NCBI GenBank assembly: GCA_002405525.1
Contig: DHLY01000098.1
Location: forward strand, 48,122 to 84,902
DNA: 36,781 nucleotides
Direction: 5' to 3'
Source of the DNA: Proteobacteria bacterium UBA4656
GTDB lineage: Bacteria; Pseudomonadota; Gammaproteobacteria; Xanthomonadales; Ahniellaceae
The notes beneath the pieces are model-generated. The model saw only the letters and a list, made by a program, of their open reading frames with translations, searched no databases and was not told the origin of the DNA. Below, one piece after another: positions 8,518-16,694 of this stretch. Position 1 is the stretch's first letter. Every line of letters starts with the position of its first letter. The position numbers and the translations under genes are program-made.

Positions 8518-9567
8518 ATGCCCGCCAACACGCCCTGCCCCATCGCCCACGTCCAGACCCGCCGCCGCCTCGAGGCCCTGGGCCATCTGGTCGGCGACAC
8601 GCCGATGATCGCCGTCGCGTGGCGTTCCGCGGCCGCGCGCGCACGGTCTACGCCAAAGCCGAGTACCTGAACTACACCGGCAGCATCGAGGACCGCATGG
8701 CGCTGCACATCCTCGCCTGTGCGCACGCGCGGATGGCGCTCGCCCCCGGCGCGCCGATCGCGGAAGCCCCCCAGCGGCAACACCGGCATCGCCTTCGCCG
8801 CCATCGGCCGCGCGCAGGGCCATCCGGTGACGATCTTCATGCCCGACTGGATGAGCCAGGAGCGCAAGGACCTGATCCGCAGCCTCGGCGCCACGGTGCG
8901 CCTGGTCAGCCGCGATGAAGGGGCTTCCTCGGCAGCATCGCGCTGGCCGAGCAGTTCGCGCAGCGACATCCCGGCGCCTTCCTGCCACGCCAGTTCGACA
9001 ACGACAACAATAGCGCCGCGCACCGCGCCAGCACCGGCCCCGAGATCCTCGCCCAGCTGGCCGCCATCGGCCGCGTACCGCAGGCCTTCGTCGCGGTCGT
9101 GGGCACCGACGACACCATCATGGGCTCGGGCGCCTTCCTGCGCGAACACTGCCCCTCCATCCGCATGCACCCGCTGGAACCGGCGAATTCGCCCTCCCTG
9201 TCCACCGGCTGCAAGGTCGGCCGGCATCCCATCCAGGGTATTTCCGACAAGTTCATCCCGGCGATCTGCCGACTGGGCGAACTCGATTCGGTGATCGCGG
9301 TCGACGACGGCGATGCGATCCGCATGGTGCAGCGCCTTTCGGCGGAACTGGGCCTGCCGGTGGGCATCTCCAGCGGCGCCAACCTGCTCAGCGCCCTGCT
9401 CGCCGCCGAGCCGCTGGGCGACGACCGGTGGTGGCGACGATCTTCTCGACGACAACAAGAAGTACCTGTCGACCGACCTGATGCGCCACGAGCCGGTGCA
9501 GCCGGACCACCTCACCGACCAGGTCGTGCTGCGCGAATTCCGCGTGCTGCCGCGCGCAGGGCGCTGA
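8518..9567 (+). pseudogene. Degraded PLP-dependent cysteine synthase-like gene
   Basis: The protein can be followed only by changing frame: LVGDTPMIAVAWR, then [16 protein letters not shown], then [16 protein letters not shown], then [11 protein letters not shown] to [10 protein letters not shown], then NKKYLSTDL. Frame changes lie near 8624 (-1), in the C run at 8767-8772 (+1), near 8922 (-1), and near 9426 and 9447 (-1 each). Active-site residues are also altered. The PLP lysine of the GSIKDR motif is Glu here (codon 8688-8690), and the phosphate loop GTGGT reads GTDDT (9108-9113). The indels are in short G/C runs and alone could be read errors, but the substitutions point to real decay. 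In intact relatives this enzyme makes cysteine or cystathionine-type products. It diverges from lexA. Confidence 0.85.
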
Positions 9568-9591
9568 GAGGCCGTGAAAAACAGCCTCTCA
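9565..9591 (+). terminator. Hairpin overlapping the pseudogene stop
   Basis: TGAGAGGC (9565-9572) pairs with GCCTCTCA (9584-9591). The first three bases are the stop codon. There is no T tract, so it may act together with the stronger hairpins just downstream. Confidence 0.4.
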
Positions 9592-9598
9592 GACGGGC

Positions 9599-9653
9599 CA
9601 TGCACGCAAGTGCATGATCCGCGAGAGCGCGTCCGGACATATGCCGGACGCGC
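9599..9653. repeat. Two further hairpins downstream of the pseudogene
   Basis: CATGCAC/GTGCATG (9599-9605 with 9610-9616, 4-base loop) is followed by GCGCGTCCGG/CCGGACGCGC (9627-9636 with 9644-9653, 7-base loop). With the flanking hairpins, four stem-loops sit in a row in ~120 bp. Confidence 0.6.
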
Positions 9654-9659
9654 GACTGG

Positions 9660-9685
9660 AAAAATCCACAGGATGTGGGTTTTTT
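9660..9685. terminator. Bidirectional intrinsic terminator
   Basis: AAAAATCCACA pairs with TGTGGGTTTTT (one G-T wobble) around a 3-base loop, followed by a T run on the plus strand. The A-run side gives a U tract on the minus strand. It serves the convergent pseudogene and the orphan gene ending at 9702. Confidence 0.75.
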
Positions 9686-9701
9686 CGTGGGCGCTGAGCG
9701 C

Positions 9702-10394
9702 TCAGCCCACCGCCGGCCGCTGCCAGGATTCGCGGAAACCCGCGACGTCGAGCGTCCAGTCGCCGCTGGAGCCGTCGGTGAAGGCGACGGCGAGGAACCA
9801 GCCGGCCAGGTTGGCCGGGCGCCGCGCGGCATCCGGATCGGCGTAGGCGAGCGCGGCCAGCGGCGCGCCGTCGGCGACATCCGTGATCCGCGCCTGCAAT
9901 CGTGACGCGGCATCGACCGACAGGTCGAGCGCATACCAGCGCTCCTCCAGCAGCGACGGGCTCCAGGAGCCCGGCACCAGCCGGTTGCCGCCGTACCAGA
10001 AGCTCTCGACCTGCGCGGCCGGCGGCTGCGGGCAGCCCTGCGGCGTGCCGCTGACGTTGCCGATCGCGAGCCCGAGGCCTTCCAGGCTGCCCGGCGCGGA
10101 ACGGTCGGGCGGCAAGGTCACCGCCGCGCGCAGCGCCAGCGCCGCGTGGCTGCCGGGGTTGCGGGTGAACCAGCCGCGCGAGCGCAGGCGCAGCGACAGT
10201 CGCTGCACGCTGCCCTCGACCACCGCGCGGCGGCGGTTGAACCACAGCGCGGGCGCCTCCAGCGGCTGCCAGCCGATCGCGCCCGACTCGCGCAACCGGT
10301 GCCGCAGGGCGCCGCCGCGCCAGGCGATCTCGAAGTCCAGCGCCGTGCCCTCGGGCACCATCAGGCGCGGGTCGGCGGCGGCGGGCGTGTGCAT
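9702..10394 (-). CDS. Protein of unknown function
   Basis: I do not recognise this family. The protein is ~230 aa from the ATG at 10394. A GTG at 10415 could add seven residues; neither has a good ribosome site. No signal peptide or membrane segment is visible. It is rich in Trp, Arg and Gly with alternating hydrophobic stretches (EGSVQRLSLRLRSRGWF; WYALDLSVDA; WFLAVAFTDGSSGDWTLDVAGF), which suggests a beta-sandwich such as a lectin- or carbohydrate-binding-like fold. That is only an impression. Codon use matches the neighbours. The stop codon lies in the 14-base palindrome GCTGAGCGCTCAGC. It is divergent from yedK with only ~50 bp between, so the two share a promoter region. Confidence 0.7.
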   Translation of the reverse strand: MHTPAAADPRLMVPEGTALDFEIAWRGGALRHRLRESGAIGWQPLEAPALWFNRRRAVVEGSVQRLSLRLRSRGWFTRNPGSHAALALRAAVTLPPDRSAPGSLEGLGLAIGNVSGTPQGCPQPPAAQVESFWYGGNRLVPGSWSPSLLEERWYALDLSVDAASRLQARITDVADGAPLAALAYADPDAARRPANLAGWFLAVAFTDGSSGDWTLDVAGFRESWQRPAVG

Positions 10395-10447
10395 GGCGCC
10401 ACTGTGTGCCGGCACGGCGCCGCGCGCAAGCGCGCTATCGTTGGCGC

Positions 10448-11125
10448 ATGTGCGGACGCTACGCCCTGCATGGCCCGTTCAACCGCCGCGACCCGGACTG
10501 GGTCGCGCGCTGGATGGAGCAACTGGTGTCGGTGACCGGCGGCGAGGCGCGCTACAACACTGCGCCCGGCACCGAGGTGCCGGTGTTCCTCACCATCGAC
10601 GGCGAGCCCGCGGCGCGCATGCTGCGCTGGGGCCTGGTGCCCTCGTGGTCGAAAAACCCGAAGATCGCGTACCGCACGATCAACGCGCGCTCGGAGACGG
10701 TGGCGGAAAAACCCGCCTTCCGCGGCGCCTGGCGCGCCAGCCGGCGCTGCATCGTGCCGGCCAGCGGCTGGTACGAGTGGCAAGCCACGGCCGACGGCAA
10801 GCAGCCCTGGTACATGGGCGCCGCGGACGCGGCGAATCCGATCGGCTTCGCGGGCCTGTGGGACCACTGGCGCACACCAGAGGGCGCGCTGCTGCACTCC
10901 TGCGCCATCCTCACCGTGCCGGCGGCGGCATCCATCGCTCCGCTGCACGACCGCCAGCCGCTGGTACTTGATCCGGCCGACTGGCCGGCTTGGCTGGCAG
11001 CACGGCCGCCCGTGGCTGCCGATCTGCTCCGTACCCCGGCCATGGCCTGGCGGTGGTGGCCCGTCTCGCGGGCGGTCAACAGCGCCCGCCGCGAGGGGCC
11101 GGATCTGCTGCAGCCAGTGGCCTGA
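10448..11125 (+). CDS. yedK: SOS response-associated peptidase (SRAP), abasic-site protein YedK/HMCES
   Basis: Forms a thiazolidine crosslink with abasic sites in single-stranded DNA, shielding them from cleavage. The mature protein must begin at Cys2, so the start is the ATG at 10448 giving MCGRYAL. Upstream in-frame codons are spurious. Active-site residues are present: Cys2, Asn79 (TINARSE), Glu110 (SGWYEWQ) and His167 (APLHDRQP). Length is 225 aa, normal for the family. There is no Shine-Dalgarno site, and TATCGT lies six bases before the ATG, so the message may be leaderless. No LexA box was seen in front of it despite the family name. Confidence 0.93.
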   Translation: MCGRYALHGPFNRRDPDWVARWMEQLVSVTGGEARYNTAPGTEVPVFLTIDGEPAARMLRWGLVPSWSKNPKIAYRTINARSETVAEKPAFRGAWRASRRCIVPASGWYEWQATADGKQPWYMGAADAANPIGFAGLWDHWRTPEGALLHSCAILTVPAAASIAPLHDRQPLVLDPADWPAWLAARPPVAADLLRTPAMAWRWWPVSRAVNSARREGPDLLQPVA

Positions 11126-11166
11126 GTCGGCATCACGCTGTTGCGGGCCAAGTACCTGATCCGGCT

Positions 11167-11195
11167 TTGCCTTTCGGCGCGGACGTGGTTAGACT
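11167..11195 (+). promoter_or_regulatory. Promoter of rpmJ
   Basis: TTGCCT (11167-11172) and TAGACT (11190-11195) are separated by 17 bases. This is a fair sigma-70 promoter ~43 bp before the L36 start. Confidence 0.55.
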
Positions 11196-11237
11196 ATGGG
11201 GCTCGTTTTCGCCCATCCCCATCTGGAAGGTCGCGTC

Positions 11238-11363
11238 ATGAAAGTCCTGTCCTCGCTGAAGTCCGCGAAGAGCCGTCACCGCGACTGCAAGGTGGTGCGC
11301 CGCCGCGGCAAGCTGTTCGTGATCTGCAAGTCGAACCCGCGGTTCAAGGCGCGCCAGCGCTGA
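11238..11363 (+). CDS. rpmJ: 50S ribosomal protein L36, zinc-free type
   Basis: A 41-residue basic protein starting [20 protein letters not shown] and ending [10 protein letters not shown]. Only Cys17 and Cys30 remain, without the four-residue zinc ribbon of the other L36 type, so it is the YkgO-like C-minus paralogue. In bacteria with both types this one replaces the zinc form under zinc limitation. AAGG lies 8 bases before the ATG. It stands alone with its own promoter and terminator, rather than at the end of the spc operon. Whether a zinc-type L36 exists elsewhere in the genome cannot be seen here. Confidence 0.93.
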   Translation: MKVLSSLKSAKSRHRDCKVVRRRGKLFVICKSNPRFKARQR

Positions 11364-11370
11364 GCCGTCG

Positions 11371-11437
11371 CGGGGCGCCACGGCGCCCCGGTTCGCAGTG
11401 TCCCGGAAGGCCGGCCTTGCGCCGGCCTTCTGCTTTT
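11371..11437 (+). terminator. Double terminator after rpmJ
   Basis: CGGGGCGCC/GGCGCCCCG (11371-11390) is followed by GAAGGCCGGC/GCCGGCCTTC (11406-11430, 5-base loop) and TGCTTTT. The second is a strong intrinsic terminator. Confidence 0.8.
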
Positions 11438-11457
11438 CCGGCGCCGCAAGCAGGAAG

Positions 11458-11481
11458 AAAAAGGCCGGCGGATGGCCGGCC
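11458..11481 (-). terminator. Terminator of the DUF1800-DUF1501 operon
   Basis: On the minus strand GGCCGGC and GCCGGCC (11475-11481 with 11463-11469) form a stem with a 5-base loop followed by five T residues. Confidence 0.75.
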
Positions 11482-11514
11482 CTTCGGGCCGCGCAGGACA
11501 CTTTTGCCGCAGGC

Positions 11515-12738
11515 TCAGGCCCGCGGCAGGAACAGTCCCGGGTGCGGGCGCGGGGAATAGCCGGGGAAGACGCGCTCGAGGTCCGCGCCGCCCAGCCGGC
11601 GCTCGATCAGTTCCGACAGCACCGCGCGGTAATCGGTGGTCACGTCGAGGTCGCCGGTGAACAGGTTCGCGTCCGTCAGCCCCGGCCAGCGCGCCGAAAC
11701 CTGCCGACCCACCACCCCGCCGCCGAGGACGAACATCGCCGTGGCCGCGCCGTGGTCGGTGCCGTTGGATGCGTTCTGGAACGCCCGGCGGCCGAATTCG
11801 GTCATGGTCACCACGCTCACGTTCGCCATCGCGGTGCCGAGGTCGGTGTCGAATGCGGCCAGCGTGTTCGACAGTTCGGTCAACAGCGGCGTCAGGTTGT
11901 TGTTGATGTTCTCGTGGTGGTCCCAGCCGCCAATGTCCACCGCGGCCACGCGCAGGCCGACGCCGGCCTTGATCATCTGCGCGATTTCCTTCATCTGGTT
12001 GCCGAAGGTGGTGTTGGGATAGGTCGCGCCGTTCGCCGGAGCGCCCTGCGCAGGGTTCGCCGCCGCCATTTCCTCGAGCGCCGAAAGTGCCGACCGCGCG
12101 GTGCGCGACAGCAGACTCGGGGCATCGAACAGCAGCGAAAGAGTGTCCGCCACCTCGGTGGCGCGCCCGCTGTTGGTGCTGAGCCGGAAGTTGGCGATGC
12201 TGGACAGACCGATCACCGGCGCGGTGCCGCGCAGCGACCCCTGTACCGCGCGACCCACGCCCAGCGCCTCGAAAGTATCCTCGCCGCCGGCGTTGGACTG
12301 CAGGTAGCGGTTGAGCCAGCCGTCGAACACCGACAGCGTGTCGAGCGTTCCGCGCTCGTACATGTCCTGACAATCGAAGTGCGAGCGGCTGGCGCTCTTG
12401 AGGCCGGCGGCGTGCACCACCGCGAGGCGACCGGCGTCGTACAGCGGCTTGAGCGCCTGCGCCGCGGGATTGAGTCCGAAGAACCCGTCGAGGTCGATGG
12501 CGCCGTTGGCCGCACCCGGCCGCGGGATGGCGATCGACGGACGCAGGCGGTAGTAGTTGGCGTCGGCGTGCGGCACCACGGCCTGCAGGCCATCCATGCC
12601 GCCGCGCTGGAAAACCACCACCAGCACGTCCTGTCCGGTCGTCGGCGCGCCGTCGGCGGCGAACACGAAGCGCGGGGCGAGCAGCGGCAGGCCGGCCAGC
12701 CCCGCGGCCTTGAAGAAATCGCGACGCGTGAAGTTCAT
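11515..12738 (-). CDS. DUF1501 family protein, Tat-exported
   Basis: A 407-aa protein of the DUF1501 family, related in fold to alkaline phosphatase/sulfatase enzymes but of unknown activity. The N terminus TRRDFFKAAGLAGLPLLAP is a twin-arginine signal, so it is exported folded to the periplasm. Family hallmarks are VVVFQRGGMDGLQAVVPHAD, the GGWDHHEN segment, TEFGRRAFQN and DHGAATAMFVLGGGVVG. The ATG at 12738 has GAGGG upstream and follows the DUF1800 stop by 10 bases. The two genes are almost always paired in genomes, which suggests a shared extracytoplasmic role. No substrate can be assigned. Confidence 0.9.
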   Translation of the reverse strand: MNFTRRDFFKAAGLAGLPLLAPRFVFAADGAPTTGQDVLVVVFQRGGMDGLQAVVPHADANYYRLRPSIAIPRPGAANGAIDLDGFFGLNPAAQALKPLYDAGRLAVVHAAGLKSASRSHFDCQDMYERGTLDTLSVFDGWLNRYLQSNAGGEDTFEALGVGRAVQGSLRGTAPVIGLSSIANFRLSTNSGRATEVADTLSLLFDAPSLLSRTARSALSALEEMAAANPAQGAPANGATYPNTTFGNQMKEIAQMIKAGVGLRVAAVDIGGWDHHENINNNLTPLLTELSNTLAAFDTDLGTAMANVSVVTMTEFGRRAFQNASNGTDHGAATAMFVLGGGVVGRQVSARWPGLTDANLFTGDLDVTTDYRAVLSELIERRLGGADLERVFPGYSPRPHPGLFLPRA

Positions 12739-12748
12739 GGCGGCGCCC

Positions 12749-14245
12749 TCAGCGATACATGAAGTAGGTCGAGCCGAGCATCACTCCCAGCACCTCGCGC
12801 GCGCGCCGCTGGCGAAGCGCGGCGTCCGCGATCGGCATGGTCGACGGCCCGCCGCCCGCGGCATACTGCACCAACACCGCGCGGTCCAGCGGCAGCAGCT
12901 GCCGTCGCAGCACGCGTTCGGCCAGCCGATCGACGATCTGCTCCGGCGTTCGTGCCGCGCTGCCCAGCAGGGCGTTGATGTCGACCCGGATGGCGGTGCC
13001 CGAAGCGCCCTCGCCCAGCGCCAGCGCATAGTTGATCCGGGTCAGCATGGCCGACGAGTTGATCCAGTAGCCGCCGATGTCCGGATACCCGTTCGGTGCG
13101 GGCCACGAGAAATGCAGGTGTCCAAGGCTGTTGAGGGTCTCGGCGACCGAGCGGACCCAATTCCCCGTCAATTGGGCATTGGTCGCGCGCAGGGCAGACA
13201 CCGTGTATTCGACCGGACGCTTGAACTTGTCGTCCCCGGAGGCCTTGAACTCGTCGGAGGTGAGGATCGCACGCAGCATCGCGCGGATGTCGCCGCCGGT
13301 CTGGCGGAACACCAGCGCAATCCGCTCGACCAGTGTCGCCGCCGGAGCGTCGGAGACGAAGCGGCGTACCAGCTTGCGCGCGATGAAGCGCGCCGTGGAG
13401 GGATGGTTGGCAAGGATCTCCAGCACCGCATCGCCGTCCTCGATGCCGCGTCCGGCCGGCAAGTCGACGCCCAGCACCCGCTTGGCACGGGTGTCGTGGC
13501 GCGGGCGCAGGAACACGAACTGCACGTCGTTGACCCCGCGCGCCGGGTCGTAGGCTGTGAAGGTCCAGCCGGTGAAGGCCCGCGCCACCGCCTTGACATC
13601 GTCTTCGGTGTAGCCACCGTCGACGCCGAGGGTGTGGAGTTCCATCAGTTCACGGGCGTAGTTCTCGTTCGGGCCGCTGGCGACATTGAGGTAGTTGTCG
13701 AGGTAGAACAGCATCGCCGGGCTGCGCGCGTTGGTCTTGAGAAGGTCGGCGAAGCGCCCCATCGCATGACGGCGGATGTCGCGGTCGTCGACGTTCTTGT
13801 AGAAGCGCACCGCGGCGTCGCCGACGTTGACGTTGAAGTGGTTGGTCCAGAACTCGACCATCACCTCGTGCAGCTGCGCCGGACTGTAGACCTGCCGCAA
13901 GATGGTCGCCGCGCGGAGCTCGTCGGACGCCTGGAACTGGCGATTGGTCTCGCGGACGAGGGCGATGATCTGCCCATTGGTCATCGCCACCGTGGGCAGG
14001 CTGGCCGCAATCTGGGCCTCGAGGGCCGCGGTGTCGATGCGCTCCGGCGCCAACTGGTACGCGAGCCATGCATCGGCCCCGATGCGACGCGCGGCCTGCC
14101 ATTCCTCCTCGCGGATGCCGAAACTGGTCCGGGACAGGAGCAGACCGATCGGATCGGGAGGCGGCAAAGAGGCGTCGTCGCTCTTGGACAGGGCAAGCGA
14201 ATCGCCGCCAAGCATGGCGCCGGCGCGGGTCGCGGTCTGCATCAT
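12749..14245 (-). CDS. DUF1800 family protein
   Basis: A 498-aa protein of the DUF1800 family. Hallmarks are LLSRTSFGI, the VEFWTNHFNV segment, GPNENYARELMELHTLG and the GYTEDDVKAVARAFTGWT segment. The start is the ATG at 14245, with a perfect AGGAGGT at 14251-14257 six bases upstream; a second ATG follows directly. The frame is open to 14641 but that stretch has no ribosome site. There is no obvious signal peptide, unlike its partner DUF1501, and export may depend on that partner. Function is unknown. TACACT at about 14270-14275 on the minus strand could be a -10 element, but the -35 is poor. Confidence 0.9.
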   Translation of the reverse strand: MMQTATRAGAMLGGDSLALSKSDDASLPPPDPIGLLLSRTSFGIREEEWQAARRIGADAWLAYQLAPERIDTAALEAQIAASLPTVAMTNGQIIALVRETNRQFQASDELRAATILRQVYSPAQLHEVMVEFWTNHFNVNVGDAAVRFYKNVDDRDIRRHAMGRFADLLKTNARSPAMLFYLDNYLNVASGPNENYARELMELHTLGVDGGYTEDDVKAVARAFTGWTFTAYDPARGVNDVQFVFLRPRHDTRAKRVLGVDLPAGRGIEDGDAVLEILANHPSTARFIARKLVRRFVSDAPAATLVERIALVFRQTGGDIRAMLRAILTSDEFKASGDDKFKRPVEYTVSALRATNAQLTGNWVRSVAETLNSLGHLHFSWPAPNGYPDIGGYWINSSAMLTRINYALALGEGASGTAIRVDINALLGSAARTPEQIVDRLAERVLRRQLLPLDRAVLVQYAAGGGPSTMPIADAALRQRRAREVLGVMLGSTYFMYR

Positions 14246-14426
14246 GGGCTGACCTCCTGGGCGTGAACGTAGTGTACCCCCGGTCGACGGCGGGTTGCAG
14301 GCCGACGCAACGCGCGACGGCGGCCGAGGTTGACATGCGGCGAGCGGGATGTGGCCGGGCGCATGGTGCCGCCGATGGCGATCTGCCAGACTTCCGGCGT
14401 CCCAGACGCACGCACCGGAGACCGTC

Positions 14427-14738
14427 ATGCGTACTGTCCGCGCCCTCGCCCTGCTGGCGGCCATCGCCGCGACGTCCGCCCTGGCGGACGATAGCGGGCC
14501 CACGCAGCGATCAGCGCCGCCCCCGCCCGTCGAAGCCCCTACCCGCGGCATGCACCAGGACAGCGTGCTCCGCCGCTGGGGCGAACCGCAGGCGAGGATG
14601 GCCGCGGTCGGCGGTGATCTTCCGCAACATCCGCCGATCACGCGCTGGGTCTATCCAGCGTTCACGGTCTATTTCGAACGTGAACTGGTCATCGCCTCGG
14701 TCGCCAACCGCGCGCCGGCGACGCCGCCGCCGACCTGA
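14427..14738 (+). CDS. Small periplasmic protein of unknown function
   Basis: A 103-aa protein with a clear Sec signal (MRTVRALALLAAIAATSALA, cleavage after ALA). The mature part has a Pro-rich linker, then RGMHQDSVLRRWGEP, then PPITRWVYPAFTVYFE. The layout (a short helix, a G-x-P turn, a Tyr/Phe-rich beta hairpin) resembles small SmpA/OmlA-like domains. I also recall uncharacterised gammaproteobacterial proteins with the PPITRW and VYFE motifs. GGAGA lies 7 bases before the ATG. It precedes aguA by 10 bases and may share its transcript. A perfect TTGACA at 14330-14335 lies upstream but has no matching -10 at normal spacing. Confidence 0.75.
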   Translation: MRTVRALALLAAIAATSALADDSGPTQRSAPPPPVEAPTRGMHQDSVLRRWGEPQARMAAVGGDLPQHPPITRWVYPAFTVYFERELVIASVANRAPATPPPT

Positions 14739-14748
14739 GCCTGGCGCG

Positions 14749-15819
14749 ATGGCACATTGGCGCCTGCCGGCCGAGTGGGAGCCGCAGGATGGCGTGCTTC
14801 TGGCCTGGCCCCACGAGGGCACGGACTGGGCGCCCGGCCTGGCGGCGGTGGAGGACACTTACGTTCATCTGGTGCATGCGCTGGCGCACTTCACGCGGGC
14901 CCTGATCGTCGCGGCCGACGCCTCGCTCGAATCGCGGGTGCGCGGCAGGCTGGACGCGGCCGGTGTGCGGCTCGATCGGGTGCGGTTCCTGCGCGCAACC
15001 TACGACGATACCTGGTTGCGCGATTCGGGGCCGATCACCCTCGTTGCCGGGGCGCGGCGGCGACTGCTCGACTTCCGCTTCACCGGCTGGGGCGGCAAAT
15101 TCGAGGCAAAGCGCGACGACCGGATGGTCGAGCGCTTGTGCGCCGGCGGCTGGTTCGGCCGCCATCCGCGCCGGCGCGTCGACTGGGCGCTGGAGGGCGG
15201 CGCGATCGACAGCGACGGTGCCGGCACCATCCTCACGACCTGGCAGTGCCTGCACCAGCGGCATCCGCACCTGACACGCGAGGAAATCGGCGACATCCTG
15301 GCCCTGCATCTGGGCGCAGACCGGGTGCTGATCCTGGATCGGGGCTGGCTGCAGGGCGACGACACCGATGCCCACATCGACACCCTCGCGCGCTTTGCCC
15401 CCGGCGACCGCATCGTCTGGCAGGACTGCGACCTCGCCTCGGACTTGCACCACGCCGAACTGCGGGCGATGGGGGCGGAACTGGCAACCCTGCGCACGGC
15501 CGACGAGCGCCCCTACACGCTCGACGCCCTGCCCTGGGCGCAGCCGATTCACGCGGCGGACGGGCGGCGGCTCGCGGCGTCGTATGCGAACTTCCTGGTC
15601 GTCGACGGCGCGGTCCTGGTGCCGGCCTACGGCGATCCTGCCGATCGGCGCGCGCTGGCCGTGGTGGGCGCGGCATTTCCGGGTCGACGGGCGCTTGCGG
15701 TACCCTGCCGCCCCCTGATCGAACAGAACGGCAGCCTGCATTGCATCACCATGCAGCTGCCGCGCGGAGTGCTGAATGAGCCCGAGGGTTCTGCGCGTCG
15801 CGCTGGTCCAGGACCGTGA
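14749..15819 (+). CDS. aguA: Agmatine deiminase
   Basis: Converts agmatine to N-carbamoylputrescine plus ammonia in the arginine decarboxylase route to putrescine. It is a guanidine-modifying enzyme of the porphyromonas-type deiminase fold. Visible motifs are WLRDSGPI, GWGGKF, LEGGAID (Glu149), DDTDAHID (His209) and the nucleophile Cys332 in GSLHCITMQ. Length is 356 aa, as usual. The frame is open upstream to 14068 but the ATG at 14749 gives the family N terminus (MAHWRLPAEWEPQDGVLLAW). It overlaps aguB by 44 bases; the last ~15 residues are read from DNA shared with the aguB start. Confidence 0.93.
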   Translation: MAHWRLPAEWEPQDGVLLAWPHEGTDWAPGLAAVEDTYVHLVHALAHFTRALIVAADASLESRVRGRLDAAGVRLDRVRFLRATYDDTWLRDSGPITLVAGARRRLLDFRFTGWGGKFEAKRDDRMVERLCAGGWFGRHPRRRVDWALEGGAIDSDGAGTILTTWQCLHQRHPHLTREEIGDILALHLGADRVLILDRGWLQGDDTDAHIDTLARFAPGDRIVWQDCDLASDLHHAELRAMGAELATLRTADERPYTLDALPWAQPIHAADGRRLAASYANFLVVDGAVLVPAYGDPADRRALAVVGAAFPGRRALAVPCRPLIEQNGSLHCITMQLPRGVLNEPEGSARRAGPGP

Positions 15820-16666
15820 TCGCGGCAGTCGCGAGGCCAACCTCGCCGCGATCGAGACCGCGGTCGGGCAGGCTGCGTCTGCGGGCGCCCGACTCGTGCT
15901 GCTGCAGGAACTGCACAACGGGCCGTACTTCTGCCAGCACGAAAGCGTCGATGAGTTCGACCGCGCCGAACCCATCCCCGGCGACAGCACTGCGCGCCTG
16001 TCGGCGCTGGCGCGGGCGCACGCGCTGGTCATCGTGGGTTCGCTGTTCGAGCGCCGTGCGGCGGGACTCCACCACAACACTGCGGTGGTGTTCGACGCCG
16101 ACGGCAGCCATCGCGGCACCTATCGCAAGATGCACATCCCGGACGATCCGGGCTTTCTCGAGAAGTTCTACTTCGCTCCTGGCGACCTGGGATTCACGCC
16201 GATCGACACCTCGGTGGGTCGACTCGGCGTGCTGGTGTGCTGGGACCAGTGGTACCCGGAAGCGGCGCGCCTGATGGCGCTGGCCGGCGCGGAACTGCTG
16301 CTCTACCCGACCGCGATCGGTTGGGACCCGGCGGACCCGCAGTCCGAAAAGGACCGCCAGCTCGACGCGTGGATCACCGTGCAGCGCGGACATGCAGTCG
16401 CCAACGGACTGCCGCTGCTGGCGGTCAACCGCACCGGCTTCGAGGCCGCGCCGGACAGCTCGGGCCGCGGGATCCGGTTCTGGGGTTGCAGCTTCGTCGT
16501 CGGCCCACAGGGCGAATTCCTCGCCCGCGCGGGCGAGCCCGAGCCGGAACTGCTGCTGTGCGACATCGATCTCGCGCGCAGCGAAACCGTGCGCCGCATC
16601 TGGCCTTTCCTGCGCGACCGCCGCATCGACGCCTATGGCGACCTGCTGCGCCGCTTCCGCGATTGA
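15776..16666 (+). CDS. aguB: N-carbamoylputrescine amidase
   Basis: Nitrilase-superfamily enzyme that hydrolyses N-carbamoylputrescine to putrescine, carbon dioxide and ammonia, completing the AguA step. The Glu-Lys-Cys triad is Glu45 (LLQELHNGPYF), Lys118 (YRKMHIPDD) and Cys155 (VCWDQWYPEAAR). Length is 296 aa, typical. GGAG precedes the ATG by 7 bases inside aguA, so translation is coupled. Family members differ mainly in substrate, but the aguA neighbour and the HNGPYFCQ segment support this assignment. Confidence 0.93.
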   Translation: MSPRVLRVALVQDRDRGSREANLAAIETAVGQAASAGARLVLLQELHNGPYFCQHESVDEFDRAEPIPGDSTARLSALARAHALVIVGSLFERRAAGLHHNTAVVFDADGSHRGTYRKMHIPDDPGFLEKFYFAPGDLGFTPIDTSVGRLGVLVCWDQWYPEAARLMALAGAELLLYPTAIGWDPADPQSEKDRQLDAWITVQRGHAVANGLPLLAVNRTGFEAAPDSSGRGIRFWGCSFVVGPQGEFLARAGEPEPELLLCDIDLARSETVRRIWPFLRDRRIDAYGDLLRRFRD

Positions 16667-16694
16667 CCCGCGAAACCCGGCCGCCCCGGCCTCA

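Noticed and set aside
10395..10447. LexA box in front of yedK
   Set aside because: No CTGT-N8-ACAG or close variant is present despite the SOS-associated family name.
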